64,000 bases of DNA, from the NCBI RefSeq assembly GCF_001426755.1, contig NZ_LMFJ01000001.1, positions 1,669,099 to 1,733,098 on the forward strand, written 5' to 3'. Numbering within the stretch: position 1 is the first letter of the stretch; the number at the start of each line of letters is the position of its first letter. The translations under genes and the position numbers were made by a program. Below, piece by piece: positions 53,450 to 62,844 of this stretch. The DNA comes from Aeromicrobium sp. Root495. GTDB lineage: Bacteria; Actinomycetota; Actinomycetes; Propionibacteriales; Nocardioidaceae. A model generated the notes under the pieces. That model did not search any database and was not told the origin of the DNA. It saw nothing but the letters and a program-made list of their open reading frames with translations.

Positions 53450-56400
53450 GCGGTGACGCTCTCGTCCTCGCGCAGTCGCTGGCTGATGACGGTGGACACG
53501 CCGTCGCCCCGCATGGAGACGCCGTACAGCGCGTCGCCGACCTCCATCGTGCGCTTCTGGTGCGTGATGACGATGAGCTGGGAGTTGGCCCGCAGCTCCT
53601 CGTACAGCTCGAGCAGACGGCCCAGGTTGGTGTCGTCGAGCGCCGCCTCGACCTCGTCGAGGATGTAGAACGGGCTGGGTCGCGCCTTGAACAGCGCCAC
53701 GAGGAACGCCACCGCCACGAGCGAGCGCTCTCCACCGGAGAGCAGCGAGAGCCGCTTGACCTTCTTGCCGGGCGGGCGGGCCTCGACGTCGATGCCCGTG
53801 GTCAGCATGTTCTGCGGGTCGGTGAGGACCAGCTGGCCCTCACCTCCGGGGAACAGCCGTGTGAACGCGTCCTGGAACTCGCGCTCGACGTCGTACCAGG
53901 CCTCGGTGAAGACCTGCTCGACCTTGGCGTCGACCTCCTCGACGATCTCGAGCAGGTCCTGACGTGTCTTGCGGAGGTCGTCGAGCTGCTCGGACAGGAA
54001 CTGGTGACGCTCCTCGAGTGCCGTGAACTCCTCGAGGGCCAACGGGTTGACCTTGCCGAGCATGGCCATGGACCGCTCCGCCGTCCGGAGCCGCTTGGTC
54101 TGCTCCGCGCGGTCGAAGGGGCGCGGCTCGGCCGCGGGGGCGTCGTCGGGCGGCGGCTCGTCACCCTCCGCGGTGAGGGAGGGCGGCACGAGCTGGTCGG
54201 GACCGTAGTCGGTGACGAGCGTGTCGGCCTCGATGCCGAGCTCCTCGAGCGCACGCGTCTCGAGCGACTCCAGGCGCAGGCGCTGCTCGGCGCGCGCCAT
54301 CTCGTCGCGGTGCACCGAGCTGGTGAGCGCCTCGAGCTCCTCGCCGAGCCCGCGCAGGTTCTGGCGCACCTCGCGCAGCTGCTCCTCGCGGCCGCTGCGG
54401 GACTGCTCGATGCTCGCGCGCTGAGCCGAGGCCCGCGCGATGGAGCCGTCGAGGTGGAGCAGGACGACGTCGCTCACGGCCGACACGGCGCGGGCGACCT
54501 CGGCCTCGCGCAGCTGACGCTCGCGCCGCTCACGCGCCTTGATGCGCGCCTCGCGCTCGGCCTGCGCGGTCTCGAGCAGCGCCACGGCCTGGCCGTCGAG
54601 GGCCCGCGCCCGCTCCTCGTTGGTGCGCAGCAGGAGCCGGGCCTCGGTCTCGGTGCGTCGCGAGGCGGAGGCCGCCTCGGCCAGCTCCTCGAGCACGGTG
54701 GTGTCGGGGTCCTCCTCGGGCGTGGACTCGGCCAGGGAGAGCCGCTCCTCGAGACCGGCCAGTCCCTCCTGGTCGCGCTCGTGGGCCTCGCGTGCCTCGA
54801 CGATGGACGCCGACAGCCGCTCGGCCTCGGCGCGGGAGGCCCGCGCGGTGGAGCCGAGGTGTCCGAGCTCCTCGGCCACGGCGGCCATCTCGGCGTCGGA
54901 CTCGTGCAGCCCGGCGAGCGCGGCGTCGACCTTCTCCTGGGCCGCCTCGCTCTCCGCCTGGCGTGCCTGGCGCTCGAAGCGCACCGACTCGAGCGTGCTG
55001 GTGACGGCGGCGAGGTCGGTCTCGGCCTGGTCGATGGCGGCCTGGACCTCGATGAGGCTGGGCACGGAGGACGAGCCGCCCACGGCGAAGTGACCGCCGA
55101 TGACGTCGCCCTCCCGCGTGACGGCGGTGACGTCGGGGGCCTGGGCGAGGAGGCGACGGGCGGCCTCGAGGTCGTCGACGACGGCCATCTTGAACAGCAG
55201 CCGGCGCAGGGCCGCGTCGAGGGAGGCGGGTGCGTCGACGACGTCGACCGCGTACGTGGCGAAGTCGGGCAGCCCGGGCCACGTGGAGTCGTCGACGGTG
55301 CCGGTGGCACCGCCGAGCAGGAGCCCGGCGCGGCCGAGGTCCTCGGACTTGAGCTTCTCGAGGGCCGTGACGGCGGTGTCGAGGTGGTCGACGGCCACGG
55401 CGTCGGCGGCGTTGCCGAGCGCGGACGCGATGGCGGCCTCGTAGCCGGAGCGCACGGTGAGCAGCGCGGCGACCGATCCCAGCAGCCCGCTGAGCTCGTC
55501 GGAGGCGGCCAGCAGGGCACCCGCGCCGTCCTTGCGCGCCAGGCCCAGCTCGAGGGCCTCCTTGCGCGCGGCGATGGCGGCCAGCTGCTTGCCGGCCTCC
55601 TGCTCGCGCTCGGTGAGCTCGGTGAGACGGCCCGACGCCTCGGCGAGCTCGGCCTCGGCCTGCTCGAGGGCGTCGTCCAGGCCGGACTCGCCGGCGTTGA
55701 GTCCGGCGATCTCGTTCTCGCGGGTCCGGAAGGCCTTCTCGGCCTCGTCGGCGCGCTCGACGGCGGCGTCGCGCGCCCGGGTGAGGCGGCCCAGCTCGGC
55801 GTCGGCGGCCTCGGCGCGGCTCTTGAGGGCGTTGACCTGGCCGTGCAGACGGGCCAGACCCTCGCGCTGGTCGGCGGCGGCCCGCAGGAGGCCGGCGATG
55901 CGCCGCTCCTCCTCGGTGTAGGCGGCCTCGGCCCGCCCTCGGCCGGCGACAGCCTCCTCCAGCGCGGCGGACGCCTCCTGCACGGCACCGCTCAGCGCCG
56001 TGTGCTGCTCCCGGACGCGGGCGGCCTCGGCCTCCAGCTCCTCGGGGTCGCGGCCGGTGGGCCGGTCGTCGGTCTCCACGGCGGCGAGCCGCATGCGTTC
56101 GGTGGCCAGCCCGACGGTGCCACGCAGGCGCTCGCGGAGACCGGACAGGGCGTACCAGGTCTCCTGGGCCGTGGAGAGCGCGGGCGAGTCGGCCCGCAGC
56201 TGGTCCTCGAGCTCCATCTCGTGCTTGCGGGCGAGCCGGACGGCCTCGTCGACCGTGGCCTTGCGCTGCTTGAGAGCGGCCTCGTCGGCTGCGTCGGTGG
56301 CGATGGTCTCGCGGGCCGAGACGATGTCGTCGGCGAGCAGGCGGGCCCGGGCGTCACGGGCGTCGGCCTGGATGACGGCGGCGCGGCGGGCCACCTCGGC

Positions 56401-57024
56401 CTGACGGCCGAGCGGCTTGAGCTGGCGGCGCAGCTCGGTGAGCACGTCGTTCAGACGCGTCAGGTTGCCCTGCGTGGCGTCGAGCTTGCGGAGAGCCTTC
56501 TCCTTGCGCTTGCGGTGCTTGAGGACGCCGGCCGCCTCCTCGATGAAGCCGCGGCGCTCCTCGGGCGTGGCTCGCAGGACGGAGTCCAGCTGACCCTGGC
56601 CGACGATGACGTGCATCTCGCGGCCGATGCCGGAGTCGCTCAGCAGCTCCTGGACGTCGAGGAGCCGGCAGCCCGTGCCGTTGATGGCGTACTCCGAGCC
56701 GCCGTTGCGGAACATCGTGCGCGAGATCGTGACCTCGCTGTACTCGATGGGCAGCGCACCGTCGGTGTTGTCGATCGTGAGCACGACCTCGGCACGGCCG
56801 AGCGGCGGGCGTCCCGCCGTGCCGGCGAAGATGACGTCCTCCATCTTGCCGCCGCGCAGCGACTTGGCGCCCTGCTCGCCCATGACCCAGGCGAGCGCGT
56901 CGACGACGTTGGACTTGCCGGAGCCGTTGGGTCCGACGACGCACGTGATGCCCGGCTCGAGCTGCAGGGTGGTGGAGGACGCGAACGACTTGAACCCTCG
57001 CAGCGTGAGGCTCTTGAGGTACAC
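53446..57024 (-). CDS. smc: Chromosome segregation protein SMC
   Basis: Condensin ATPase, 1192 residues. Walker A GPNGSGKSN is at residues 31-39, followed by long coiled coils (about 165-500 and 670-1000), a central hinge (about 510-650: SDELSGLLGSVAALLTVRSGYEAAIASALGN, GGHFAVGGSSS), and the C-terminal head with signature LSLLSGGERSLVAVAFLVALF and Walker B PFYILDEVEAALDD. It is the classic SMC size and domain order. ScpA and ScpB are not in the window. The start ATG 57024 is followed by the canonical MYLKSLTLRGFKSFA. Confidence 0.98.
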   Translation of the reverse strand: MYLKSLTLRGFKSFASSTTLQLEPGITCVVGPNGSGKSNVVDALAWVMGEQGAKSLRGGKMEDVIFAGTAGRPPLGRAEVVLTIDNTDGALPIEYSEVTISRTMFRNGGSEYAINGTGCRLLDVQELLSDSGIGREMHVIVGQGQLDSVLRATPEERRGFIEEAAGVLKHRKRKEKALRKLDATQGNLTRLNDVLTELRRQLKPLGRQAEVARRAAVIQADARDARARLLADDIVSARETIATDAADEAALKQRKATVDEAVRLARKHEMELEDQLRADSPALSTAQETWYALSGLRERLRGTVGLATERMRLAAVETDDRPTGRDPEELEAEAARVREQHTALSGAVQEASAALEEAVAGRGRAEAAYTEEERRIAGLLRAAADQREGLARLHGQVNALKSRAEAADAELGRLTRARDAAVERADEAEKAFRTRENEIAGLNAGESGLDDALEQAEAELAEASGRLTELTEREQEAGKQLAAIAARKEALELGLARKDGAGALLAASDELSGLLGSVAALLTVRSGYEAAIASALGNAADAVAVDHLDTAVTALEKLKSEDLGRAGLLLGGATGTVDDSTWPGLPDFATYAVDVVDAPASLDAALRRLLFKMAVVDDLEAARRLLAQAPDVTAVTREGDVIGGHFAVGGSSSVPSLIEVQAAIDQAETDLAAVTSTLESVRFERQARQAESEAAQEKVDAALAGLHESDAEMAAVAEELGHLGSTARASRAEAERLSASIVEAREAHERDQEGLAGLEERLSLAESTPEEDPDTTVLEELAEAASASRRTETEARLLLRTNEERARALDGQAVALLETAQAEREARIKARERRERQLREAEVARAVSAVSDVVLLHLDGSIARASAQRASIEQSRSGREEQLREVRQNLRGLGEELEALTSSVHRDEMARAEQRLRLESLETRALEELGIEADTLVTDYGPDQLVPPSLTAEGDEPPPDDAPAAEPRPFDRAEQTKRLRTAERSMAMLGKVNPLALEEFTALEERHQFLSEQLDDLRKTRQDLLEIVEEVDAKVEQVFTEAWYDVEREFQDAFTRLFPGGEGQLVLTDPQNMLTTGIDVEARPPGKKVKRLSLLSGGERSLVAVAFLVALFKARPSPFYILDEVEAALDDTNLGRLLELYEELRANSQLIVITHQKRTMEVGDALYGVSMRGDGVSTVISQRLREDESVTA

Positions 57025-57104
57025 GGTTCTCCTCGGCAGCGGACGGTCGACTTCAGCCCACCCTAGGGCTTCGGATCACCGTGCAGGGTCAGGGACATGA
57101 GTGA

Positions 57105-57128
57105 GCCCCCGGTCAGGGAACCGGGGGC
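57105..57128 (-). terminator. Terminator hairpin upstream of smc
   Basis: GCCCCCGGT (57105-57113) and ACCGGGGGC (57120-57128) form a perfect 9-bp stem with a 6-nt loop. It is 27 bp after the stop of the small coiled-coil gene and 81 bp before smc on the same strand, so it most likely ends that short transcript. Confidence 0.75.
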
Positions 57129-57155
57129 CAGGTCCGTGAGACGGACGAGACGGTC

Positions 57156-57353
57156 TCAGTGAGCCGCTTCGAGGAGGTCACTCGCGGTGACCTGGTCGAC
57201 GCGCTCGCTGAGGGTCTTCAGCAGTCCGTCGTTCTCGATCTTGAGGCGCAGCACCTCGGCCTCGAGATCAGCGACGCGCCGACGAAGACGGGCCGTCTCA
57301 TGGATCTGGTCGGGGGTGGGTCCGCCGACATAACCGATGAGAGCCTTGGCCAT
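57156..57353 (-). CDS. Small coiled-coil protein, 65 residues
   Basis: Unrecognised small protein. After MAKALIGYVGGPTPDQIHE come heptad-like leucines and charged residues (ARLRRRVADLEAEVLRLKIENDG, LLKTLSERVDQV), predicting a parallel coiled coil of about 30 residues resembling a leucine zipper without a basic region. The ATG at 57353 has GGAGG seven bases upstream and the gene is closed by a hairpin terminator at 57105, which supports expression. Its position upstream of smc is the only context; no function can be assigned. Confidence 0.75.
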   Translation of the reverse strand: MAKALIGYVGGPTPDQIHETARLRRRVADLEAEVLRLKIENDGLLKTLSERVDQVTASDLLEAAH

Positions 57354-57509
57354 GGCAGTCCTCCGCAAGGAAAATAGGGCCGGATCGCAGCGATGGCTGC
57401 GTCTGCCAGTGTCCCACCGCCGGGCCTGCCAGGTCAAACCTCGCCAGGGCTCGTCCCCGCTGGGGTCGGGCGGTGTCCCGGTGCACTGACCCGGGCTAGG
57501 TTCGAGGGC

Positions 57510-58013
57510 GTGAGCGACGATCTCTTCCGTCCTGTCGGACCGCCCTGGCAGCGGGTCTCCCCCGCCCTGACCAAGGCCCTCCGCATCCTGTGCGTGCTGC
57601 CGCTGCTGCTGCTCGCGGTCGTGCTCGCCGTGCTCGGTGTCCTGCTGCCCGTGCCCTCCGTCGTCTCGTGGGTCCTGCTCGGCGCCGCTGCTGCGACGGT
57701 CCTCGGCGCTGCCTGGACCTGGTCGTGGGCCGACCGCTCGCGGCGCGCGGTGGGGTACGCCGAGCAGGAGGACGACCTCATCGTGAGCAGCGGCGTCATG
57801 TTCCGTCGCCTGGTCGCCGTGCCCTACGGGCGCATGCAGTTCGTCGACGTCTCCGCCGATCCTCTGGAGCGCTGGCTGGGCATCGCCACCGTCACGCTCC
57901 ACACCGCGAGCACGGAGACGGCGGCCGAGATCCCTGGCCTGCCGGCCGAGGAGGCCACGCGACTGCGCAACCGGCTCACCGAGCTCGGCGAGAGCAGGGG
58001 CTCCGGTGTCTGA
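57510..58013 (+). CDS. Membrane protein with one bacterial PH domain (bPH2, YdbS-like)
   Basis: A 167-residue protein with two membrane helices (about residues 25-47 and 50-72) followed by a bPH2 domain: EQEDDLIVSSGVMFRRLVAVPYGRMQFVDVSADPLERWLGIATVTLHT. GTG 57510 with GAGG three bases upstream. It overlaps the next gene by 8 bp. In Bacillus the YdbS/YdbT pair has this same organisation, where it was linked to resistance to certain peptides; function here is inferred only. Confidence 0.87.
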   Translation: MSDDLFRPVGPPWQRVSPALTKALRILCVLPLLLLAVVLAVLGVLLPVPSVVSWVLLGAAAATVLGAAWTWSWADRSRRAVGYAEQEDDLIVSSGVMFRRLVAVPYGRMQFVDVSADPLERWLGIATVTLHTASTETAAEIPGLPAEEATRLRNRLTELGESRGSGV

Positions 58014-59361
58014 CCCCGACGCCGCCCCGCAGCACACGCCGCCCCCTGCTCCGGCCGGCCCGGCCGCCCCGGCCGTCGGGCGTCGGACCCACCCGCTCAC
58101 CGGCCTGCTCCAAGGAGTGCTGTGGGCCTTCGCCGGCGTCGCCTCGCTGACCGGCAGCCTCCTCGGCGACGGCTGGGGCAACGTGCCCACGTGGGTCGCG
58201 CTCCTCGTGGCCGTCGTCGGCGGGCTCGCGCTCGGCGAGGCGGCCGGGTTCCTGCAGTGGTACTTCACGCGCTACGTCATCGACACCGCCGAGGTCCGGG
58301 TGGAGCGCGGGATCCTCACCAAGACGTCGCGCCGCATGCCGTTCGAACGGATCCAGTCCGTCGACATCGCCGAGCCGCTCCTCGCCCGGGCGTTCGGCCT
58401 GGCCGAGCTGCGCATCGACATGGCGGGCGGCGACGACGCCGGCACCACGCTGCGCTTCCTCACCCTCGAGGAGGCCCGGGCCACGCGCCGGCTCCTCCTC
58501 GACCGCGCCCACGGACGCGAGCACGACGCGTCGGTCCGGCACGACGTGCAGGGCGACCTCGTCGCCGAGGCCTCGCCGGCCCAGGTGCTGCTGGGCACGC
58601 TCGTGAGCCTCGACTTCGTGATCGCGGTCCTGGGCGGCGTGGGTCTTCTCGTGGCGTCGCTGGTGGCGGGACAGGTGGTGGTCTTCCTCGGCGGCGTCGT
58701 CGCCGTGGGCACGTGGCTCATCCAGATCGTGGGCCAGCGCGTCATCCGCCAGTGGGGGTTCACGCTCCACCGCACGCCCGACGGTCTCCGCATCGAGCGT
58801 GGACTGCTCTCGCGGACGTCGCAGACCATCCCCTTCGCGCGGGTGCAGGGCGTCGCCGTGCACGAGCCGTTCGTGTGGCGCCGGCTCGGCTGGTCACGTC
58901 TCGACGTCGACGTGGCCGGGTACGCGAAGGCCGGCGGCGACGACGCCACCGCCACGTCCTCCACGTTGCTTCCCATCGCCGACCGCGAGGTCACCGCACG
59001 GGTGCTCGAGACCCTGGTGCCCGGCGCGTTCTCCGCCGAGCCCGACGTGCAGGCGCCGTCGCGCGCCTGGCCCGTCGACCCCGTCGCCTGGCGGTTCCGT
59101 CGCGTCGGCTCGAACGAGCAGGGGTTCACCGCCCGCGAGGGCTGGGTCGAGCGCCGCACGAGCGTCGTGCCGCACCACAAGGTGCAGTCGGTGGAGGTCC
59201 GCCAGGGGCCTCTCGGTCGCCGGCTGGGGCTGGCCACCGTGGAGATCCACACGCCCGACGGGCCCGTCGACGCGGACGGCAAGAACCTCGACGCCGAGAC
59301 CGCGCGGTCGGTCGCGCTCGCCGAGCTCGACCTCGCTCGGACCGCACGTCGCGGCGCCTGA
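58006..59361 (+). CDS. Membrane protein with repeated bacterial PH domains (YdbT-like)
   Basis: A 451-residue protein. A Pro/Ala-rich N-terminus precedes membrane helices near 40-80. A first bPH2 domain (DTAEVRVERGILTKTSRRMPFERIQSVDIAEPLLARAFGLAELRIDMAGG) is followed by a second membrane pair (about 205-250), a second bPH2 (TPDGLRIERGLLSRTSQTIPFARVQGVAVHEPFVWRRLGW) and a third half-domain near 370-430 (REGWVERRTSVVPHHKVQSVEVRQGPLGRRLGLATVEIHT). GTG 58006 overlaps the upstream gene, indicating a complex with the single-domain partner. Confidence 0.88.
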   Translation: MSDPDAAPQHTPPPAPAGPAAPAVGRRTHPLTGLLQGVLWAFAGVASLTGSLLGDGWGNVPTWVALLVAVVGGLALGEAAGFLQWYFTRYVIDTAEVRVERGILTKTSRRMPFERIQSVDIAEPLLARAFGLAELRIDMAGGDDAGTTLRFLTLEEARATRRLLLDRAHGREHDASVRHDVQGDLVAEASPAQVLLGTLVSLDFVIAVLGGVGLLVASLVAGQVVVFLGGVVAVGTWLIQIVGQRVIRQWGFTLHRTPDGLRIERGLLSRTSQTIPFARVQGVAVHEPFVWRRLGWSRLDVDVAGYAKAGGDDATATSSTLLPIADREVTARVLETLVPGAFSAEPDVQAPSRAWPVDPVAWRFRRVGSNEQGFTAREGWVERRTSVVPHHKVQSVEVRQGPLGRRLGLATVEIHTPDGPVDADGKNLDAETARSVALAELDLARTARRGA

Positions 59362-59403
59362 CCCGGCTCGCACCGCCGTCCAGACCTGCCGCAGGAGACG
59401 GGC

Positions 59404-60567
59404 TCAGCCGCCGCTGGTGTCGTCCTCGGCTGCGGCGTCGAGCGCCGCGTGAAGGTCGCGGTCCCTCAGCCAGCCGTCGGGCAGCGCCACCTTGCGGGGG
59501 CTGCCCTGGCGACCGCGCGGGGTGCCGAGCTGGTCGACGGGATAGGTCTCGTCGGGGTCGAGGTCGCCCAGCAGCGAGTCGAGGGCCGCATAGGACGAGA
59601 CGAGGCCCAGCTGCGAGCGCACCGCCGATCCGGCCTTGAAGCCCTTGAGGTACCAGGCGACGTGCTTGCGGAACTCCACGCAGCCCCGCTCCTCCCCCAG
59701 CCAGTCACCCAGGAGCTGGGCGTGGCGGCGCATCATCGCGGCCACCTCACCGAGGGTGGGGAGGGCAGTGGACGGATCCCCGCGGAACGCGTCGTCGAGG
59801 TCGCGGAACAGCCAGGGTCGGCCGAGGCAGCCGCGGCCCACGACCACGCCGTCGCAGCCGGTCTCCTCCACCATCCGGACGGCGTCGGCCGCCTCCCAGA
59901 TGTCGCCGTTGCCGAGCACGGGGATGTCGACGGCCGCCTTGAGCTCGGCGATGGACGACCAGTCGGCACGGCCGGAGTAGTGCTGGGCCGCCGTGCGGCC
60001 GTGCAGCGCGATGGCTGCGGCACCCGTGTCCTGCGCGATCCGACCGGCGTCGAGGAACGTGAGGTGGTCGTCGTCGATGCCCTTGCGGGTCTTCATCGTG
60101 ACGGGGACGCCGTACGGCTCGGCAGCGCCGACCGCGGCGGTGAGGATGTCGCCGAGGAGGGTGGCCTTCCAGGGCAGCGCCGCTCCCCCGCCCTTGCGCG
60201 TGATCTTGGGGACCGGGCAGCCGAAGTTGAGGTCGACGTGCGAGACGCCGTGGTCGGCGCAGAGGATCTCGACCGCCCGACCGATGTAGACGGGGTCGAT
60301 CCCGTAGAGCTGTACGGATCGCACCGACTCGTCGGCGGCGAACGTGAGCATCGAGAGGCTCGTGGCGTCGCCCTCGACGATCCCGCGCGACGTGATCATC
60401 TCGCACACGTAGAGACCGCGGCCCTGCTCCGCGCAGAGCTGGCGGAACGCGACGTTGGTGACGCCGGCCATGGGCGCGAGCACCACGGGGACAGGCACCT
60501 CGAGGCCGCCGAGACGCAGCGGCCCGGGCAGCGTGGCGCTCGTGGGAGCGACGGTCGAGGTGGTCAC
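59404..60567 (-). CDS. dusB: tRNA-dihydrouridine synthase DusB
   Basis: FMN enzyme reducing uridines in the tRNA D-loop. The 387-residue TIM-barrel protein shows PVVLAPMAGVTNVAFRQLC, the catalytic cysteine in VDLNFGCPVPKITRKGGGAAL, VTMKTRKGIDDDHLTF and LHGRTAAQHYSGRADW. GTG 60567 has GGGAG nine bases upstream. It is convergent with the PH-domain operon. Confidence 0.95.
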   Translation of the reverse strand: MTTSTVAPTSATLPGPLRLGGLEVPVPVVLAPMAGVTNVAFRQLCAEQGRGLYVCEMITSRGIVEGDATSLSMLTFAADESVRSVQLYGIDPVYIGRAVEILCADHGVSHVDLNFGCPVPKITRKGGGAALPWKATLLGDILTAAVGAAEPYGVPVTMKTRKGIDDDHLTFLDAGRIAQDTGAAAIALHGRTAAQHYSGRADWSSIAELKAAVDIPVLGNGDIWEAADAVRMVEETGCDGVVVGRGCLGRPWLFRDLDDAFRGDPSTALPTLGEVAAMMRRHAQLLGDWLGEERGCVEFRKHVAWYLKGFKAGSAVRSQLGLVSSYAALDSLLGDLDPDETYPVDQLGTPRGRQGSPRKVALPDGWLRDRDLHAALDAAAEDDTSGG

Positions 60568-60636
60568 GGATCCATTCTCCCAACAGACGCCCGGAGCGAC
60601 GAATCCGCTGTTCGTCCACATTCGTCCGAGCCGGTC

Positions 60637-60672
60637 TTGACCCTATTCGAACACCTGGTCTATATTGGTTCC
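60637..60672 (+). promoter_or_regulatory. Leaderless sigma-A promoter with overlapping LexA-like box
   Basis: TTGACC (60637-60642) and TATATT (60661-60666) with an 18-bp spacer form a near-consensus promoter. Only six bases separate the -10 from the ATG, so the mRNA should be leaderless. Inside the spacer TCGAAC-ACCT-GGTCTA (60647-60662) resembles the actinobacterial LexA site TCGAAC-n4-GTTCGA with a perfect left half and degenerate right half. SOS control of 13E12-type genes is known in mycobacteria. Confidence 0.7.
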
Positions 60673-61983
60673 ATGACCGCTCAACCGATCGACTCGCACC
60701 CCTTGGTGGCTGGTGTCTCGGTGCTGCACGCGGGATTGGACCGGATGGCGTTGGATGCGTGGTCGGGTCTCGAGCCGGGTGAGGTGCGGCGGCTGTCGGC
60801 TGAGATGGCGAGGGTCGAGGCCCGGTTGGCGGCACACAAGATGGCCGCGGCCCGTGCCCTGGAGGCTGCCGGTACCGCCCGACAGTCGGGGGCAACCTCC
60901 ACCGGAAACCTGCTGGCACGCGACTTCGGAGGCGACGAGGCGGCCGGGCACCGGTTGGTCAAGACGGCGGCCAAGCTGGCCAAGACCACTCACACCCAGG
61001 ACGCGCTGGCGCGGGGTGAGGTGACGTTCGAGCAGTCCTCCGTCATCGCGACCGGTCTGGACAAGCTCCCGGGTGATGTCACCGAGACGCAGCGCGACCT
61101 GGCCGAACGGACGTTGCTCAAGGATGCTGAGCGGTTGACGATCCGAGACCTACGGCGGCGCACCGACCGGCTGATGGACGTCTACGCGGCCAAGCCCGAC
61201 GTCGACGCCCATGAGAACGAGCTGCTCGTCTCGCGAGAGCAGGCCGCGCGCCGGAACGCGTCGTTCGTGATGTGGGACAAGAAGAACGGCATGCGCGGAT
61301 ACCGCGGCGAGGTCCCCGAGGCCGAAGCCGTCATGCTCCGCACCGCACTCGAAGCGTTGGCGGCGCCGTCACGAGCCCACCTAAGCGATCCTGACGCGAC
61401 CCTGGGACCCGTCCCTGAGGACGCCGGCGACCCGGCCCACCGGATGGGCCGAGCGTTCACGGACCTGTGCTCCCACCTCCCCGTCGAGGAGCTTCCGTCC
61501 AACGGCGGCGTCGGCGCCCAGGTCGTCGTCACCCTCGAGCACCAGACCCTCCTCGACGGGATCGCACCAGCCACACTCTCGGACGGAACCCGGATCTCAG
61601 CCGGACAAGCCCGCAAGCTCGCCTGCAGGGTGGGCATCATCCCGATGGTGCTGGACGGGACGTCCCTGCCCACGGAGTACGGACAGTCCAAGCGCTACTT
61701 CACGAAGTATCAGCGCATCGCCCTCGCCAACCGGGACGGCGGCTGTTCGTTCCCCACCTGCGACAGGCCACCCGAGTGGACCGAGGCACACCACCTCACC
61801 CCCTACTCCCTGGGCGGCAAGACCGACCTGCAGGACGGGACCCTCCTCTGCACGAGACACCACCACCACGTCCACGACCACCACTGGGAACACCGCATCG
61901 CAGCCGACGGACACGTCGAGTGGAGACCACCAGGCCACACCACCTGGCAACGGAACGCCCGGTACCGGACGACGCCCGCATGA
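60673..61983 (+). CDS. DUF222 / HNH endonuclease (13E12 repeat family)
   Basis: A 436-residue protein. The N-terminal three quarters is the DUF222 region (ALDRM-type start, EMARVEARLAAHKMAAARALEA, TGNLLARDFGG, LAKTTHTQDALARGEVTFEQSSVIA). The C-terminus is an HNH nuclease with CSFPTCDRPPEWTEAHHLTP and NGTLLC-type segment TLLCTRHHHHVHDHHWEH, containing paired cysteines and the HH metal site. These multicopy actinobacterial genes are considered mobile or repeat-associated and often SOS induced. Local codon use includes more A/T third positions than neighbouring genes, suggesting recent arrival. The 243 bp downstream to 62226 holds only weak inverted repeats. Confidence 0.92.
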   Translation: MTAQPIDSHPLVAGVSVLHAGLDRMALDAWSGLEPGEVRRLSAEMARVEARLAAHKMAAARALEAAGTARQSGATSTGNLLARDFGGDEAAGHRLVKTAAKLAKTTHTQDALARGEVTFEQSSVIATGLDKLPGDVTETQRDLAERTLLKDAERLTIRDLRRRTDRLMDVYAAKPDVDAHENELLVSREQAARRNASFVMWDKKNGMRGYRGEVPEAEAVMLRTALEALAAPSRAHLSDPDATLGPVPEDAGDPAHRMGRAFTDLCSHLPVEELPSNGGVGAQVVVTLEHQTLLDGIAPATLSDGTRISAGQARKLACRVGIIPMVLDGTSLPTEYGQSKRYFTKYQRIALANRDGGCSFPTCDRPPEWTEAHHLTPYSLGGKTDLQDGTLLCTRHHHHVHDHHWEHRIAADGHVEWRPPGHTTWQRNARYRTTPA

Positions 61984-62226
61984 CCGCGATCAGGAGACCC
62001 GGCCCGGGGCTGAGACTCCTCCCCGCGGAAGCTCTGCCGCACCGGGTAACCGGTCGGTCTCAGGGTCGACGCTGGGAGACCCGCCGGAGAAGAGGGAGCA
62101 GCCCCGGCGAGAGGCGTCGAGCTCCTGCGCTGTGCCGCGGGGAGGAGCACCCACCACTCAACCCGATCGTCGGCCCGATTCCAAGGGGCGTCGACCCATA
62201 TTCGTGCGAAAGTCTCAAGAACGTCA

Positions 62227-62844
62227 TCAGCGCGGGACGATCCAGCCGTTCTCGACGGCCACGCGCACCGCCTCGGCGCGGGTCCGGGCGCCGGTCTTGC
62301 CGATGGCCGAGGAGAGATGGTTGCGCACCGTCCCCTCCGAGAGGAACAGGACCTTGGCGATGTCGGCCACCGTCCCACCCTGCGCGGCCGCCCGCAGGAC
62401 GTCGGTCTCGCGCTCCGTGAGAGGCGAGTCGCCCTGGGTGAGGGAGTCCGCGGCGAGCGACGGGTCCACGACCCGGAGCCCCTGATGGACGCGGCGCACG
62501 GCATCGGCCAGCTGCGCGGCCGGCGTGTCCTTCACGACGAACCCGGCCGCGCCGGCCGCCATGGCCTGCTTGAGGTACCCCGGACGGCCGAACGTGGTCA
62601 CCATGAGGACGCGGCAGTCCGGCATGGCGTCGCGCAGGAGGCCGGCGGCCGAGAGACCGTCGAGACCTGGCATCTCCACGTCGAGCAGGGCGACATCGGG
62701 GCGGTGCGCGAGGGCGGCCTCCACCACGCGGTCACCACTCTCGACCTCGACCACCACCTCGAGGTCGGGCTCGAGCGAGAGGAGCGCGGCCAGGGCGCCG
62801 CGCACGAGGGCCTGGTCGTCCGCCAGGAGCAGACGGATGGTCAT
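62227..62844 (-). CDS. NarL/FixJ family response regulator (DesR-like)
   Basis: A 205-residue regulator. The receiver domain has D9-D10 acid pocket, phosphoacceptor D55 (VALLDVEMPG), T83-T84 and K105 (FVVKDTP). The C-terminal LuxR-type helix-turn-helix is LTERETDVLRAAAQGGTVADIAKVLFLSEGTVRNHLSSAIGKTGARTR. The ATG at 62844 overlaps the kinase stop as ATGA. Targets are unknown; systems of this type next to ABC exporters usually control them. Confidence 0.94.
   Translation of the reverse strand: MTIRLLLADDQALVRGALAALLSLEPDLEVVVEVESGDRVVEAALAHRPDVALLDVEMPGLDGLSAAGLLRDAMPDCRVLMVTTFGRPGYLKQAMAAGAAGFVVKDTPAAQLADAVRRVHQGLRVVDPSLAADSLTQGDSPLTERETDVLRAAAQGGTVADIAKVLFLSEGTVRNHLSSAIGKTGARTRAEAVRVAVENGWIVPR

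Noticed and set aside
53560..57066. Very long open frame on the + strand opposite smc
   Set aside because: It is the mirror of smc codons in a high-GC genome; composition is repetitive Gly/Leu/Glu/Val without domains, and the leftward frame is an unmistakable SMC protein.
61984..62226. Terminator or att-like repeats downstream of the DUF222/HNH gene
   Set aside because: Only short inverted repeats (CTGAGAC/GTCTCAG and a near-palindromic ACCGGGTAACCGGT) were seen; none is strong or flanked by duplicated ends.
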